Origin: Actinoallomurus purpureus
GTDB lineage: Bacteria > Actinomycetota > Actinomycetes > Streptosporangiales > Streptosporangiaceae
Length of the DNA: 64,000 nucleotides
Direction of reading: 5' to 3'
NCBI RefSeq assembly: GCF_024055795.1
Contig: NZ_JAMXMY010000012.1
Location: forward strand, 62,001-126,000
Shown one piece after another: positions 18,151 to 27,433 of the stretch. The notes beneath the pieces were generated by a model. That model saw only the letters and a list, made by a program, of their open reading frames with translations, had not been told where the DNA came from and made no database searches. Made by a program: the position numbers and the translations under genes. The stretch's first letter is position 1; each line of letters begins with the position of its first letter.

Positions 18151-19847
18151 GACGCCGGCGTCCGGCGGCCGAGCGCGGCGTAGTCGTACATCCCGTAGGC
18201 GGGATGGACGTAGGCGCCGGCGAGCGTGTCCGGGCGGTACAGCACGGTCCTCTCCGCCAGGAGGGGCACGAAGGCGCCCGTCTCCATGACGGCCCGGTCG
18301 GCCTCGGCCGACAGGTCCGCCCGGCGGCGCGGGTCAGGGGTCCTGGCGCCCTCGGCGAGGAGCCGGTCGACCCGCGGGTCTCTCAGCTCCATCGGGTTCG
18401 CGTTGTTCGTCTTGGCGGCGGGACCGGTCAGGGGCCGCAGGAAGGCCGGCCCCGTGGGCCGGTCCGCGGCCCAGTCGCCGATCAGGACGCCCAGGCCGTG
18501 ACGGTGGACGTAGGCGGGGGAACCGGCCGTGCTCCCCCACTGGAACGCCGACAGGGTGGTGACCTGGGTGCCGATCCCGGCGTCCGCCAGGGCCTGGCGG
18601 ACGGCCCGGGCGGCGGCGACGTCGTCCGGGCGGTCCCCGCGTACGGCGATGCCCGTGGTGAACCCGCCGGGGCGGCCGCACGCCCGCAGTTCTGCCCGCG
18701 CCCGCGCGAGGTCGCGCGGGTACCGGTCGAACGGCCGGTACCCAGTGGCCGTGGGCGGCAGGACGTTCGTGGCCGGGGTACCCGCGGTGGGTCCGCCGTA
18801 GGCGCGCTGGATCGCCGTGCGATCGACGGCGTACTGGACGGCGCGGCGGCAGTGGACGTCGTCGAGGGGGGCGACGCCGGTCGACAGCGCGGCGTAGCGC
18901 ACCAGCCCGGTGGGCGGATCGTCCGCCCGGGCCCTCAGGGCGGGCGCGGCGAGGATCGCGTCGCGGGTGGCGGGCTGGACTCCGGCGCCGGCCAGGTCGG
19001 CGTCGAGCGTGCCGGCGCGCAGCCGGGCGTCGATGTCGGCGGCGGCGACCCTCTCGGTCACCTCGATGCGGTCGGGCAGCGCCGCGCGGTTTGGGTCGTC
19101 GCGCCAGCGCGGGTTTCGCACGAGGGTGAACCCCGTGCCGACGTCGTGCCGCGCGAAGCGGTACGGCCCGGTCGACAGCGGATGCTTCTCGTAGGCGAGC
19201 CGGGTGTCCTTCACCCGGGGCACGGGCGCGGTCTGCGGGCTCGCCGCGAGATGGTCGAAGTCGAAATCTGCTCGCTTCAGGTGGAACACGACCGTACGGT
19301 CGTCGGGCGTCGTGACGCCGGTGAAGTGGTCGAGGTCGGGGTCGAGGTACGGGCCCCAGTAGGTGCCGGTGAGGGCGTCCCGCAGGCCGCGGGGCCCGTG
19401 GGTGAGCTGGGCGGTGTAGCCGCTGCGCGCGACGGCGTACTTGACGTCGCGGGCCCGGACGGGGGTCCCGTCCTCGTAGGTGATCCCCCGGCGCAGCCGG
19501 TACGTCCAGGTCCGGCCGCCGTCGCCCGGCCGGCCGAGCCCCTCGGCCAGGTCCGGGACCAGGCGCAGGCCGGCCGCTCCGGGCGCCGCCGCGTAGGTGA
19601 CGAGGGAGCGCGCGTACAGGCGGGCGAGGTCGGCCTCGTAGGTCAGGCCGACGTCGCCGGGGTCGAGGGAGACCGGGGCGTCGGTGACGGCCAGGCGCAG
19701 GGTGCCGCCGCGGGCCGTGGAGGGGTGCACGACCCGGGACGACGCCTGGTCGAACGACGTGTCGGGGCGCGCGGTGGTCCGCCCACCGCCGCAGGCGGTG
19801 ACCCCGAGCACGAGGAGGGCGGCGCACGCCGCGAATCTGCCTCTCAC
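18144..19847 (-). CDS. Peptide-type ABC transporter substrate-binding lipoprotein (second copy)
   Basis: This is a family 5 extracellular solute-binding protein (OppA/DppA type). With the GTG at 19847 the protein has 567 residues. It has a short signal peptide and a lipobox with Cys19 in LGVTACGGG. Cluster-5 features are RVVHPSTARGGTLRLAV, LAEGLGRPGDGGRTWTYRLR, ITYEDGTPVRARDVKYAV and VHCRRAVQYAVDRTAIQRAYG. It is clearly homologous to the binding protein at 23742-25493, for example in their shared VNPST/VHPST and HCRRAV stretches. It lies downstream of the oppF-like gene on the same strand but 557 bp away. It may give the importer a second specificity. Confidence 0.9.
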   Translation of the reverse strand: MRGRFAACAALLVLGVTACGGGRTTARPDTSFDQASSRVVHPSTARGGTLRLAVTDAPVSLDPGDVGLTYEADLARLYARSLVTYAAAPGAAGLRLVPDLAEGLGRPGDGGRTWTYRLRRGITYEDGTPVRARDVKYAVARSGYTAQLTHGPRGLRDALTGTYWGPYLDPDLDHFTGVTTPDDRTVVFHLKRADFDFDHLAASPQTAPVPRVKDTRLAYEKHPLSTGPYRFARHDVGTGFTLVRNPRWRDDPNRAALPDRIEVTERVAAADIDARLRAGTLDADLAGAGVQPATRDAILAAPALRARADDPPTGLVRYAALSTGVAPLDDVHCRRAVQYAVDRTAIQRAYGGPTAGTPATNVLPPTATGYRPFDRYPRDLARARAELRACGRPGGFTTGIAVRGDRPDDVAAARAVRQALADAGIGTQVTTLSAFQWGSTAGSPAYVHRHGLGVLIGDWAADRPTGPAFLRPLTGPAAKTNNANPMELRDPRVDRLLAEGARTPDPRRRADLSAEADRAVMETGAFVPLLAERTVLYRPDTLAGAYVHPAYGMYDYAALGRRTPASP

Positions 19848-20404
19848 GGGTAAATCATTGCAACGAGTGCATGTTTGCACCAAGCGCACGGCATGAGATC
19901 TCCGCCACCCGAGGACGGCCCCGCACTCGCCATCGCCTTCCCATGCGCGCTTACCTTTCGAGAACAACCGGCAGAACCACGAAACCGTAGAGCAGGATCG
20001 CGGGCAGCAGCCCCGCCAGGACTATGAGGACCACGTCGTACGGGCACCCCTCCGGTTTCGTCGCGCTCTGCGGCGCAGAAGGGCGACAGCGGGCGGTGTC
20101 GGCGCGGGTGTGCGCGGCGTCGGTCGTGACCGGCACCCCCGGCGGGTGTCCCCCACCCGGCACGGCGAACCGCTGCCCGACCGGATCCCGGGAGGCGCCC
20201 GGCAAGAAGCCGCCGGTTTGGGCGAACGCGAAGCAGCGTCGCCGTGCCGTAGCCACTCGTTCCACCGCTCGGTCGTCGTGACGAGCACGCCGAGGCCCGG
20301 TTCGACCCAGAAGGCGCGGTGCCGGCGTAGTACCGCGTCGCGCACGCCCGCCCCTCGCGGTCAGCAGCGCAGGGGACGGGTGTGGGGACGGCCGAGGCGT
20401 TCTG
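19848..20404. other. 557-bp gap between the two parts of the importer locus
   Basis: Apart from the possible remnant at 19951-20345, I see no RNA gene, repeat or clear promoter. The part next to the second binding protein (19848-19950) contains the most AT-rich stretch, around the gene start, and probably holds its promoter. Confidence 0.4.
19951..20345 (-). pseudogene. Possible frameshifted remnant, or small membrane-protein gene
   Basis: Two overlapping minus-strand frames look coding for part of their length. From 20345 the start (RDAVLRRHRAFWVEPGLGV, then TTTERWNEWLRHGD) has GC-rich third positions. From about 20235 a different frame takes over (CFAFAQTGGFLPGASRDPV) and runs to a hydrophobic C-terminus, VVLIVLAGLLPAILLYGFVV, ending at 19951. 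A single frameshift near 20230 would join them into one protein of about 130 residues. It could also be two small genes or chance open frames. I do not recognise the family. Confidence 0.3.
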
Positions 20405-21505
20405 TCAGCCGCTCTGTTCGGTCAGGCCGGCCTCCTCGGCCGCCTTGGTGACCTTCGCGCCCGCGCCCTCGGGGGCGTTCTCCGGGAAGTGGCAGGCGAC
20501 GCGGTGGCCGGGAATGACCTCGACCAGCGGTGGTTCGACCGTGCCGCAGATCTCCTGGGCCTTCCAGCAGCGGGTGTGGAACCGGCAGGCCGGCGGCGGG
20601 TTCAGCGGGCTGGGCACGTCGCCCTGCAGCCGGACGCGCTCGCGGCCCTTGCGCTTGGCCGGGTCCGGGATCGGGACCGCCGACAGCAGCGCCACGGTGT
20701 AGGGGTGCATCGGGCTGTTGTACAGGCCCTCGCCGTCGGCCAGTTCGACCATCTTGCCGAGGTACATCACACCGACCCGGTCGGCGATGTGGCGCACCAC
20801 CGACAGGTCGTGGGCGATGACGACGTAGGTGAGGTTGAACTCCTCCTGCAGGTCCTCCAGGAGGTTGACCACCTGGGCCTGGATGGAGACGTCGAGCGCG
20901 GAGACCGGCTCGTCCGCGACGATCAGCTTGGGCCGCATCGCCAGGGTACGGGCGATGCCGATGCGCTGACGCTGGCCGCCGGAGAACTCGTGCGGGTAGC
21001 GGTTGTAGTGCTCGGGGTTGAGCCCGACGACCTCGAGCAGGTCCTGGACGGCCCGCTTGACGCCGTGCTCGGTCTCGATGCCCTGCAGCCGGAACGGCGC
21101 CCCGATGATCGTGCCGACGGTCTTGCGGGGGTTCAGCGAGGAGTACGGATCCTGGAAGATCATCTGAAGGTCGCGCCGCAGCGGCCGCATCTTGGCCTGC
21201 GACACGTGGGTGATGTCCTGGCCCTCGAAGATGATCTGGCCGTCCGACGGCTCCAGCAGCCGGGTGATCATCCGGCCGGTGGTGGTCTTGCCGCAGCCGG
21301 ACTCCCCCACGAGGCCGAGCGTCTCGCCCATGCGCACCGTGAAGTCGACGCCGTCGACCGCCTTGACCGCGCCGACCTGGCGTTTGACGATCGCGCCTCG
21401 GGTGACCGGGAAGTGCTTGCGCAGCCCGCGGACCTCCAGCAGCGCGTCGTCGCCGTCACCGGCCGGCCGCTGGTCCGCCACGACCTCGCTGTCGGGTGTA
21501 GTCAC
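20405..21505 (-). CDS. Oligopeptide/dipeptide ABC importer ATP-binding protein (OppF/DppF type)
   Basis: This is the second ATPase of the importer. Over 366 residues it has Walker [11 protein letters not shown]-loop [16 protein letters not shown], signature [16 protein letters not shown], Walker [13 protein letters not shown] and H-loop IAHDLSVV. The C-terminal oligopeptide/dipeptide domain ends with [15 protein letters not shown], the cysteine motif that in this family often binds an iron-sulfur cluster. It lies 85 bp downstream of the oppD-like gene and is the last gene of the operon before the gap. Confidence 0.93.
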   Translation of the reverse strand: MTTPDSEVVADQRPAGDGDDALLEVRGLRKHFPVTRGAIVKRQVGAVKAVDGVDFTVRMGETLGLVGESGCGKTTTGRMITRLLEPSDGQIIFEGQDITHVSQAKMRPLRRDLQMIFQDPYSSLNPRKTVGTIIGAPFRLQGIETEHGVKRAVQDLLEVVGLNPEHYNRYPHEFSGGQRQRIGIARTLAMRPKLIVADEPVSALDVSIQAQVVNLLEDLQEEFNLTYVVIAHDLSVVRHIADRVGVMYLGKMVELADGEGLYNSPMHPYTVALLSAVPIPDPAKRKGRERVRLQGDVPSPLNPPPACRFHTRCWKAQEICGTVEPPLVEVIPGHRVACHFPENAPEGAGAKVTKAAEEAGLTEQSG

Positions 21506-21590
21506 TGTCTCTCCAGTTCGCTCCGGCCGTCCGGCCGGTGCCGTCCATCGACCGCCGGGGCGGCGTGCCCGTCGCCCACGGTCTCCTCGA

Positions 21591-22652
21591 TCAAAGCCTC
21601 GGCCGGATCTCTTCGGTCCAGATACGGTGCCGGTCCTCCCTGCCGAGGTGGCAGGCGACCCGGTGACCCGGCGCGATCTCGCGCAGCTCCGGCCGCTCGG
21701 TCTCGCTGCGGCCGTCGTTGAGCTCCGCGTACGCGCAGCGGGGGCTGAACGCGCAGCCGACCGGGACGTTGATGAGGCTGGGCGGGGAGCCCTTGATCGG
21801 TATGAGGCGCTCGGACCGGTCGCGGTCCAGGCGCGGCATCGAGCCGAGCAGTCCCCAGGTGTAGGGGTGTTCGGGCCGGTGGAAGACGTCCTCGGCGGAG
21901 CCGTACTCCACGCACCGGCCGCCGTACATCACGAGGATGTCGTCGGACAGCTCCGCGACCACGCCCAGGTCGTGCGTGATCATGATGACGGCGGAGTCGA
22001 ACTCCTCCTGCAGGTCGCGGATCAGGTCGAGGATCTGCGCCTGCACCGTGACGTCGAGCGCCGTGGTGGGCTCGTCGGCGATGAGTAGCTCGGGGTCGCA
22101 GGACAGCGCCATGGCGATCATGGCGCGCTGCCGCATGCCGCCGGAGAACTGGTGCGGGTAGTCGTCGACGCGCCGGTCCGGCTGCGGGATGCCGACCCGG
22201 CCCAGCATGTCGATCGCGTGCTTGCGCGCGACGTCCTTGCTGACGTTGTTGTGGATCCGGTACGCCTCGATGATCTGGGCGCCGATCGTGTAGAGCGGGT
22301 GCATCGACGACAGCGGGTCCTGGAAGATCATCGACATCTTCCGGCCGCGCATCCGGCGCACCTGCTCCGGGGAGGAGCCGACGACCTCCTGGCCGTCCAC
22401 CCAGATCTCGCCGGAGACCTTGGCGTTCCGGCGGTTGTGCAGGCCGAGCAGGCCGAGACTCGTGACGCTCTTGCCCGAGCCGGACTCACCGACGATGCCG
22501 AGCGTGCGCCCGCGTTCGAGCGTGAACGACAGCCCGTCGACGGACTTGACCAGCCCGTCGTCGGTCGGGAAGTGGATGCGCAGATCCCGGACGTCCAGGA
22601 AGGCCCTCGGCGCCGGGTCCGCGACCGGTTCCGCCGTCTGGTCCTGGGTCAC
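21591..22652 (-). CDS. Oligopeptide/dipeptide ABC importer ATP-binding protein (OppD/DppD type)
   Basis: This is the first ATPase of the importer, 353 residues from the GTG at 22652, which overlaps the permease stop by four bases (GTGA), indicating coupled translation. Motifs: Walker [11 protein letters not shown]-loop [16 protein letters not shown], signature [16 protein letters not shown], Walker [14 protein letters not shown]-loop [10 protein letters not shown]. The C-terminal domain has [14 protein letters not shown], the OppD-type cysteine motif. The frame is open far upstream of the start, but that part lies inside the permease gene. Confidence 0.93.
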   Translation of the reverse strand: MTQDQTAEPVADPAPRAFLDVRDLRIHFPTDDGLVKSVDGLSFTLERGRTLGIVGESGSGKSVTSLGLLGLHNRRNAKVSGEIWVDGQEVVGSSPEQVRRMRGRKMSMIFQDPLSSMHPLYTIGAQIIEAYRIHNNVSKDVARKHAIDMLGRVGIPQPDRRVDDYPHQFSGGMRQRAMIAMALSCDPELLIADEPTTALDVTVQAQILDLIRDLQEEFDSAVIMITHDLGVVAELSDDILVMYGGRCVEYGSAEDVFHRPEHPYTWGLLGSMPRLDRDRSERLIPIKGSPPSLINVPVGCAFSPRCAYAELNDGRSETERPELREIAPGHRVACHLGREDRHRIWTEEIRPRL

Positions 22653-23662
22653 GACAGCCTCACCCTCGGGTCGATCACCGCGTACAGGATGTCCACGATG
22701 AGGTTGGCCAGCACGATGAAGAACGCACCGAGCATCACCACGCCGAGCACGCGCGGAAGGTCGTTGTTGTTGATCGATTCGATGGCGAACTTGCCCAGCC
22801 CCGGCAGGGAGAAGGTGCTCTCGGTGAGCACCGCGCCACCGAGCAGCATGCCCAGGTCCAGACCGAAGATGGTCAGCACCGGGGTGAGCGTAGCCCGCAG
22901 CGCGTGCCGGACGATCACGGTGCGCTCGGGCAGGCCCTTGGCGCGCGCCGTCCGGATGTAGTCCTCCCCCATGGTCTCCAGCATGCCCGCCCGGGTGAGC
23001 CGGGCGTACAGCGCCGCCTGCAGGAACGCGAGGGTGACCCACGGCAGGACCATGGCCGACGCCCACTGGATCGGATTCTGGGTGAAACCGACGTACGTTC
23101 CGGCGTCGGGGAACCAGCCGAGCTTGTCGCGGAAGATGGCCAGCGACAGCAGGCCGGTGAAGAAGATCGGCAGCGAGACGCCCGCCAGCGCCAGGCCCAT
23201 CGAGAGGCGGTCGACGGCCGTGCCCCGCTTCAGCGCGGACACGACGCCCGCCGAGACCCCGAACAGCAGCCAGATGATCGCCGCGCCGGCCGCGAGCCAG
23301 AGGGTGACCGGGGCCCGGTCGAGCAGGTCCGGCCAGACCGGCGTCTGGTTGATGAAGGAGTAGCCGAAGCACGGCGGCCCGCAGTAGACCTTCGACGGCC
23401 CGAAGTCATAGTGGGAGCCGACGACGATGCCCTTGACGAAGTCCCAGTACTGGATCGCCAGCGGCTTGTTCAGCCCGAGCCGTACCTCGACCTCGTGGAT
23501 CGCCTGCGGACCGGCGCTCTTGCCGACGTACCGGGATGCGAGGTCCGCGGTGGTGGCCCCGGTCAGCCTCGGCACGAGGAAGAAGATCGCGAACGTCACC
23601 ATGCTCACGATGACGAGCAGTGCGATGGCGGCGATCAGACGCCGGATGAGGAATGTGACCAC
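22649..23662 (-). CDS. Oligopeptide/dipeptide ABC importer permease (OppB/DppB type)
   Basis: With the GTG at 23662 the permease has 337 residues and begins VVTFLIRRLIAAIALLVIVS, the usual first helix. It has six membrane segments and the EAA-type coupling loop YIRTARAKGLPERTVIVRHAL. The long loop after helix 1 contains KVYCGPPCFGYSF, with two cysteines that could form a disulfide outside the cell. It follows the binding-protein gene after an attenuator-like hairpin. Confidence 0.92.
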   Translation of the reverse strand: MVTFLIRRLIAAIALLVIVSMVTFAIFFLVPRLTGATTADLASRYVGKSAGPQAIHEVEVRLGLNKPLAIQYWDFVKGIVVGSHYDFGPSKVYCGPPCFGYSFINQTPVWPDLLDRAPVTLWLAAGAAIIWLLFGVSAGVVSALKRGTAVDRLSMGLALAGVSLPIFFTGLLSLAIFRDKLGWFPDAGTYVGFTQNPIQWASAMVLPWVTLAFLQAALYARLTRAGMLETMGEDYIRTARAKGLPERTVIVRHALRATLTPVLTIFGLDLGMLLGGAVLTESTFSLPGLGKFAIESINNNDLPRVLGVVMLGAFFIVLANLIVDILYAVIDPRVRLS

Positions 23663-23675
23663 AGTGCCCGGCCAC

Positions 23676-23708
23676 GGTGGCCGACGGGCGCGTCGCCCGC
23701 CGGCCACC
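23676..23708 (-). terminator. Attenuator-like hairpin between binding protein and permease genes
   Basis: GGTGGCCG / CGGCCACC (8 bp), one A-C mismatch, and CGGGCG / CGCCCG (6 bp) form a long stem with a 3-base loop. It lies between the stop of the binding-protein gene (23742) and the start of the permease gene (23662). Partial termination or 3'-end protection here would yield more binding protein than permease, a common need in importers. Confidence 0.65.
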
Positions 23709-23741
23709 GACGGCCTTCACCTGCCTTCTAGGAATGAGGAG

Positions 23742-25493
23742 TTACTTCACGCCCATCTGGACGAAGTCGTACTCGCCGTTGAGGCCCTGGTTGATGTATG
23801 TGTTCTTCGCGCTCGGCGGCCGGTACATCAGGCCCTTGACGTTGAGGAACGGCACGATGTAGGCGTCGTCCATGACCTTGGCGTCGATCTGGGCCCACAG
23901 GTCGTTCCGGGCGGTCTCGTCGGCGGTGACCACGGCCTTGTCGAGCGTCTTGTCGACCTCAGGGTCCTTGACGCCGAGGTTGGTGTTGCCGGCGTCACGG
24001 ATGACGCGGCTGTCGACGATCTGGGACAGGTAGCCGAAGCCCTCCGGCCAGTCCGCGGCCCACGCCATCATCATCAGGCCGAGGCCGTTCTTCTTCACGT
24101 ACTCCGGCTTGCCGGCGTACAGCTTGAAGTAGTCGCCCTGGGGGTACTTCTTGATCTCGACCTGAACGCCGATCTTCGCGAGGCTCTGCTGCATCGCGAG
24201 CGCGGCGTTGACCTCCTTGGTCCGCTCGGTCCGGGCGCTGATCACCGTCTTGAAGCCGTTGGGCTTGCCGCAGGCCGCGAGCTCCTGCTTGGCCTTGGCG
24301 ATGTCGCCGTGGTTCCCCGGGCCGGACGGGTAGGGGTTCATGTCCTTGCTGCCCGGGAGCACCGGCATGATCAGGTGGGTGGCGATGTCGCCGCCCGACA
24401 GCGGGCCGCCGAAGGCGGTCTGCATGGCCTGCTTGTCGGCGACATACTCGACCGCCCGGCGGCAGTGGACATTGTCGAACGGCGCGACGTCACCGGAGAT
24501 GGCGACGTACCAGAGGCGGGCCGTCGGAGCGGCGTCGGCGTTCTGCTTCAGCCGCGGCTGCGTCTGGATCCTGCCGGCGGCGGCGGCCTGCACGCCGGTG
24601 CTCTGCACGTCGCTCTGCAGGGACCCGTTGATGAGACGGTTGTCGACGTCGTCGGCGTTGATGCCGAGCTGGACCTCGACCCGGTCGGGCAGCTGCTTGC
24701 GGTTCGGGTCGGTGCTCGGGTCCCAGTTGGTGTTGCGGACCAGCGCGATCGACTTGCCCGGCGTGTAGCTCTCGAACTTGTACGGGCCGGTCGCGACGAC
24801 GTGCTGCTTGTAGTTCGCGCCCGTGTCCTTGGCCGGCGGCACCGGCATCGTGGACGGCAGCATCGCGAAGTAGTCGAACGCGCCGAACGGCTTCTTCAGG
24901 TGGAAGACGATCGTCGAGTCGTCCGGCGTCTCCACGGCCTTCAGGCCGAGCTTGCCCGGGGTCTTGTCGTTGTAGGGCGAGGTGTAGCCCTGCAGGTCGA
25001 GGTAGTCGTTGAAGTAGGTCGGACCGTTCGGGAAGGTCTTCTTGTCCAGCGACCGCTCGATGTCGTACTTGATGTCCTGGGCCTTGACCGGCGTGCCGTC
25101 CTCGTACTTGACGCCCGGCTTGAGCTTGTAGGTCCAGGTCTTCAGGTCGGCGCTGTGCTGTCCCGGGCCCTGCGCGAGGTCGGGGGTCAGCTCCAGGCCG
25201 GACTTGCCCGGCGAGGGCTTGAACATCATCAGCGTCCGCCCGTAGAACCTGGCGAAGTTCCACGAGAACGCGTAGTAAGTGTCGGCCGGGTCGACGTTGT
25301 CCCAGTCACCCGCGTTGGCCAGGTGCAGCGTGCCGCCGGTCTTGGTCGAGGGGTTCACGACCCGCGTCAGGCCGGCGTTGAACGAGCCGTCACCGCCGCT
25401 GTTGCCGCTCGAACCACCGCTCCCGCCGCCGCAGGCGGCCAGGGCGAGGGTCGCCGCGAGCCCCGTCGCGACGAGAGGGATTGATCTCCTCAT
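23742..25493 (-). CDS. Peptide-type ABC transporter substrate-binding lipoprotein
   Basis: The main binding protein of the importer has 583 residues. The ATG at 25493 is preceded by AAGGAGG about ten bases upstream. The signal peptide ends in the lipobox LALAAC with Cys21 as lipid anchor, then a Gly/Ser linker. Family 5 features follow: GVKYEDGTPVKAQDIKYDIE, PDDSTIVFHLKKPFGAFDYF, NVHCRRAVEYVADKQAMQTA and MMMAWAADWPEGFGYLSQIV. The gene sits between the two permease genes (oppC-type upstream, oppB-type downstream), a less usual order than a binding-protein gene at the operon front. Confidence 0.93.
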   Translation of the reverse strand: MRRSIPLVATGLAATLALAACGGGSGGSSGNSGGDGSFNAGLTRVVNPSTKTGGTLHLANAGDWDNVDPADTYYAFSWNFARFYGRTLMMFKPSPGKSGLELTPDLAQGPGQHSADLKTWTYKLKPGVKYEDGTPVKAQDIKYDIERSLDKKTFPNGPTYFNDYLDLQGYTSPYNDKTPGKLGLKAVETPDDSTIVFHLKKPFGAFDYFAMLPSTMPVPPAKDTGANYKQHVVATGPYKFESYTPGKSIALVRNTNWDPSTDPNRKQLPDRVEVQLGINADDVDNRLINGSLQSDVQSTGVQAAAAGRIQTQPRLKQNADAAPTARLWYVAISGDVAPFDNVHCRRAVEYVADKQAMQTAFGGPLSGGDIATHLIMPVLPGSKDMNPYPSGPGNHGDIAKAKQELAACGKPNGFKTVISARTERTKEVNAALAMQQSLAKIGVQVEIKKYPQGDYFKLYAGKPEYVKKNGLGLMMMAWAADWPEGFGYLSQIVDSRVIRDAGNTNLGVKDPEVDKTLDKAVVTADETARNDLWAQIDAKVMDDAYIVPFLNVKGLMYRPPSAKNTYINQGLNGEYDFVQMGVK

Positions 25494-25540
25494 TTGGCTA
25501 CGTTCCTCCTTGTGGGACGTTTCTTGGGGAAAGCGAGTGG

Positions 25541-26539
25541 TCAGCGGGTCCGCGGATCCAGAGCGTCGCGGAGGCCGTCGCCGAACAGGTTGAACGCGAG
25601 CACCGTCACGAAGATCGCCACACCGGGTACGATCATGAACCAGGGGTCGAGCGAGTAGATCGGGACCGCCTGGGAGAGCATGCCGCCCCAGGTCGGGGTC
25701 GGTTCGCTGACTCCCACGCCGAGGTACGACAGCGCCGCCTCGAACAGGATGTTCGTCGGGATCAGCAGCGTGGAGTACACCAGGATCGGGGCGAGGAGGT
25801 TCGGCAGCAGCTCGCGGAACAGGATGTACGGGGCGCGTGCTCCCATCGCCCGCGCGGCGTCCACGAACTCCCGCTCGCGCAGCGACAGGGTCTGGCCCCG
25901 GATGATCCGGCCGATGTAAGCCCAGTTGAAGAAGCCGATGATGAAGACCAGCAGGCCGATGCGCAGACCGTTGCCGGACAGCCCGAACGCCTTGCCCTGC
26001 ACGACGCCGCCGAGCGCGATCGCGAACAGCAGGATCGGGAAGGCCAGGAAGACGTCCATCGCCCGGGCGATCAGCGTGTCGACCCAGCCGCCGAAGTAGC
26101 CGGCGACCATGCCGAGGACCGTGCCGATCACGACGGAGAGGAGCGTCGCCAGGAACGCGATGAGCAGGGAGATGCGCGCTCCGTAGACGATGCGGCTGAA
26201 GATGTCCCGGCCGTTGGTCGGCTCGATGCCGAGCGGGAAGTCGGCGCTGACCCCCGAGTGCCACGGGCCGTGCAGCGGGCGCTGGAGGTTCGGGTCGATC
26301 AGGTCCTGGTGGAACTGGCTCGGCGGGTGCCCGAACCAGGCGGTCAGCAGCGGGGCCAGGATCGCCATGAGGATCAGCAGGATCACGACGACGCCGCCGG
26401 TCATCGCGAGCTTGTCGCGCCGCAGGCGCATCAGCGCGATCTGGCCGAGGGAACGGCCCTCGATCTTGCGCACGCCGTCGAGGACGGCATCGGGCCTGGC
26501 CTCGAGCTCCGACCCGGTGACCTCGATCGGTGCGGTCAC
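25541..26539 (-). CDS. Oligopeptide/dipeptide ABC importer permease (OppC/DppC type)
   Basis: This 332-residue permease starts with GTG at 26539, preceded by GGGAGG. The cytoplasmic N-terminal region (about 1-45, SLGQIALMRLRRDKLAM) is typical of OppC. Six membrane helices follow, with the coupling loop FVDAARAMGARAPYILFREL. It is the first gene of the importer operon; the binding-protein gene begins 47 bp after it. Confidence 0.92.
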   Translation of the reverse strand: MTAPIEVTGSELEARPDAVLDGVRKIEGRSLGQIALMRLRRDKLAMTGGVVVILLILMAILAPLLTAWFGHPPSQFHQDLIDPNLQRPLHGPWHSGVSADFPLGIEPTNGRDIFSRIVYGARISLLIAFLATLLSVVIGTVLGMVAGYFGGWVDTLIARAMDVFLAFPILLFAIALGGVVQGKAFGLSGNGLRIGLLVFIIGFFNWAYIGRIIRGQTLSLREREFVDAARAMGARAPYILFRELLPNLLAPILVYSTLLIPTNILFEAALSYLGVGVSEPTPTWGGMLSQAVPIYSLDPWFMIVPGVAIFVTVLAFNLFGDGLRDALDPRTR

Positions 26540-26793
26540 GACAGGTACCTCCCACGTTCGGCCGCGTTGTTCATCGAAGGACCGTCCCGGAGCCGTTCTG
26601 TGGACTCCGGCCGTTTCGGTCCGTCGGAGAGGGAACTTATCCTCCCCAAGATGACTCTCACGCTCGCGAGCAGCCTGGCGCTAGTACCCGTGTCTCGATT
26701 GTGATCTCGTCGTCATCAAGGGCAGACGTGATCTCGTAAGTTGTGAACCGGCGAACGCGGAGCGTCACACTCCGCGCATGTCTTCGCAGGTCA
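26540..26793. promoter_or_regulatory. Upstream region of the importer operon
   Basis: The 254-bp gap upstream of the oppC-type gene should contain the operon promoter. The stretch around 26636-26735 is less GC-rich than the genes, with TGATCTCGTCG repeated in slightly different form near 26702 and 26729. No clear operator or -35/-10 pair could be assigned. Confidence 0.3.
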
Positions 26794-27246
26794 TCAGCTG
26801 ATACCGCGGTTCTTCAGGATCTGCTCGATCTCCGCCAGGTCCGGGTCGGCGGCCGGTCCGCGGCGTTCGAGTTCGCCCTTCGGGGCGGCGCCCTTGGGCG
26901 CGCTCTTCGGTGCGCTCTTCGGTGCGCTCTTCGGTGCGCTCTCGGGCTCGCGCTTGCGGCGCGGTCCGCCCTCCACGGCGGTGCCCCGGCGCAGCATGGC
27001 GCCCGAGGCGATGTAGAGGAGCGCGCCGAGCCCGAACAGGGCCACGCCGGCCCACTTGACGGGGCTGAACGCCAGGTCTGCCAGGAACTTGGTCAGTCCG
27101 GTGAGATAGGCGCCCATCGGCACCATGGACCAGGCGGTGCCCCGCATGCCCGAGGCGAGCCCGCGCCTGCGGTAGGCCGCCCAGCTCCCCAGCAGGCCCA
27201 GCACCGTGGCCGCCATGCTGATCGTGAACAGAAGGACATCGCTCAT
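26794..27246 (-). CDS. Small actinobacterial membrane protein of unknown function
   Basis: The 150-residue protein has three predicted helices: about 3-22 (LLFTISMAATVLGLLGSWAA), a short one near 40-55, and about 62-84 (VKWAGVALFGLGALLYIASG). GLASGMRGTAWSMVPMGAYL between them is conserved in similar streptomycete proteins, some of which are mislabelled as cellulose synthase. The cytoplasmic tail has four SAPK repeats and ends with the acidic helix DPDLAEIEQILKNRGIS. Function unknown. It is transcribed alone between the HAD gene and the importer. Confidence 0.7.
   Translation of the reverse strand: MSDVLLFTISMAATVLGLLGSWAAYRRRGLASGMRGTAWSMVPMGAYLTGLTKFLADLAFSPVKWAGVALFGLGALLYIASGAMLRRGTAVEGGPRRKREPESAPKSAPKSAPKSAPKGAAPKGELERRGPAADPDLAEIEQILKNRGIS
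26900..26942 (-). repeat. 12-bp tandem repeat encoding Ser-Ala-Pro-Lys
   Basis: The unit GCGCTCTTCGGT (plus-strand reading) is repeated three times plus a partial fourth. It encodes the SAPK repeats in the tail of the membrane protein. The frame is preserved whatever the copy number. Confidence 0.85.
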
Positions 27247-27406
27247 TGACGCACCTCACCCCCGGCCCGGCTGAATCGCCGGCCCTTCCGACGCGGACGG
27301 ACATCGCCGGATCGGCCGGGTCGTCGCCGGACCCTTGTCGTGACGTTTCCATCCTGACACGTCATGACGCGTCCGGCGCTCCTCCTCCGGGACCGTTCCG
27401 GGTACT

Positions 27407-27426
27407 CCCCGGGCACGACCCCGGGG
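27407..27426 (-). terminator. Weak terminator hairpin after the HAD gene
   Basis: CCCCGGG / CCCGGGG (7 bp) with a 6-base loop lies 7 bases past the HAD stop codon. Confidence 0.4.
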
Positions 27427-27433
27427 TTCCCCC

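Noticed and set aside
25494-26555. 937-residue open frame joining the oppC-type region to the binding protein
   Set aside because: The first part is out-of-frame DNA of the permease gene. The binding protein has its own ATG, ribosome site and lipoprotein signal at 25493.
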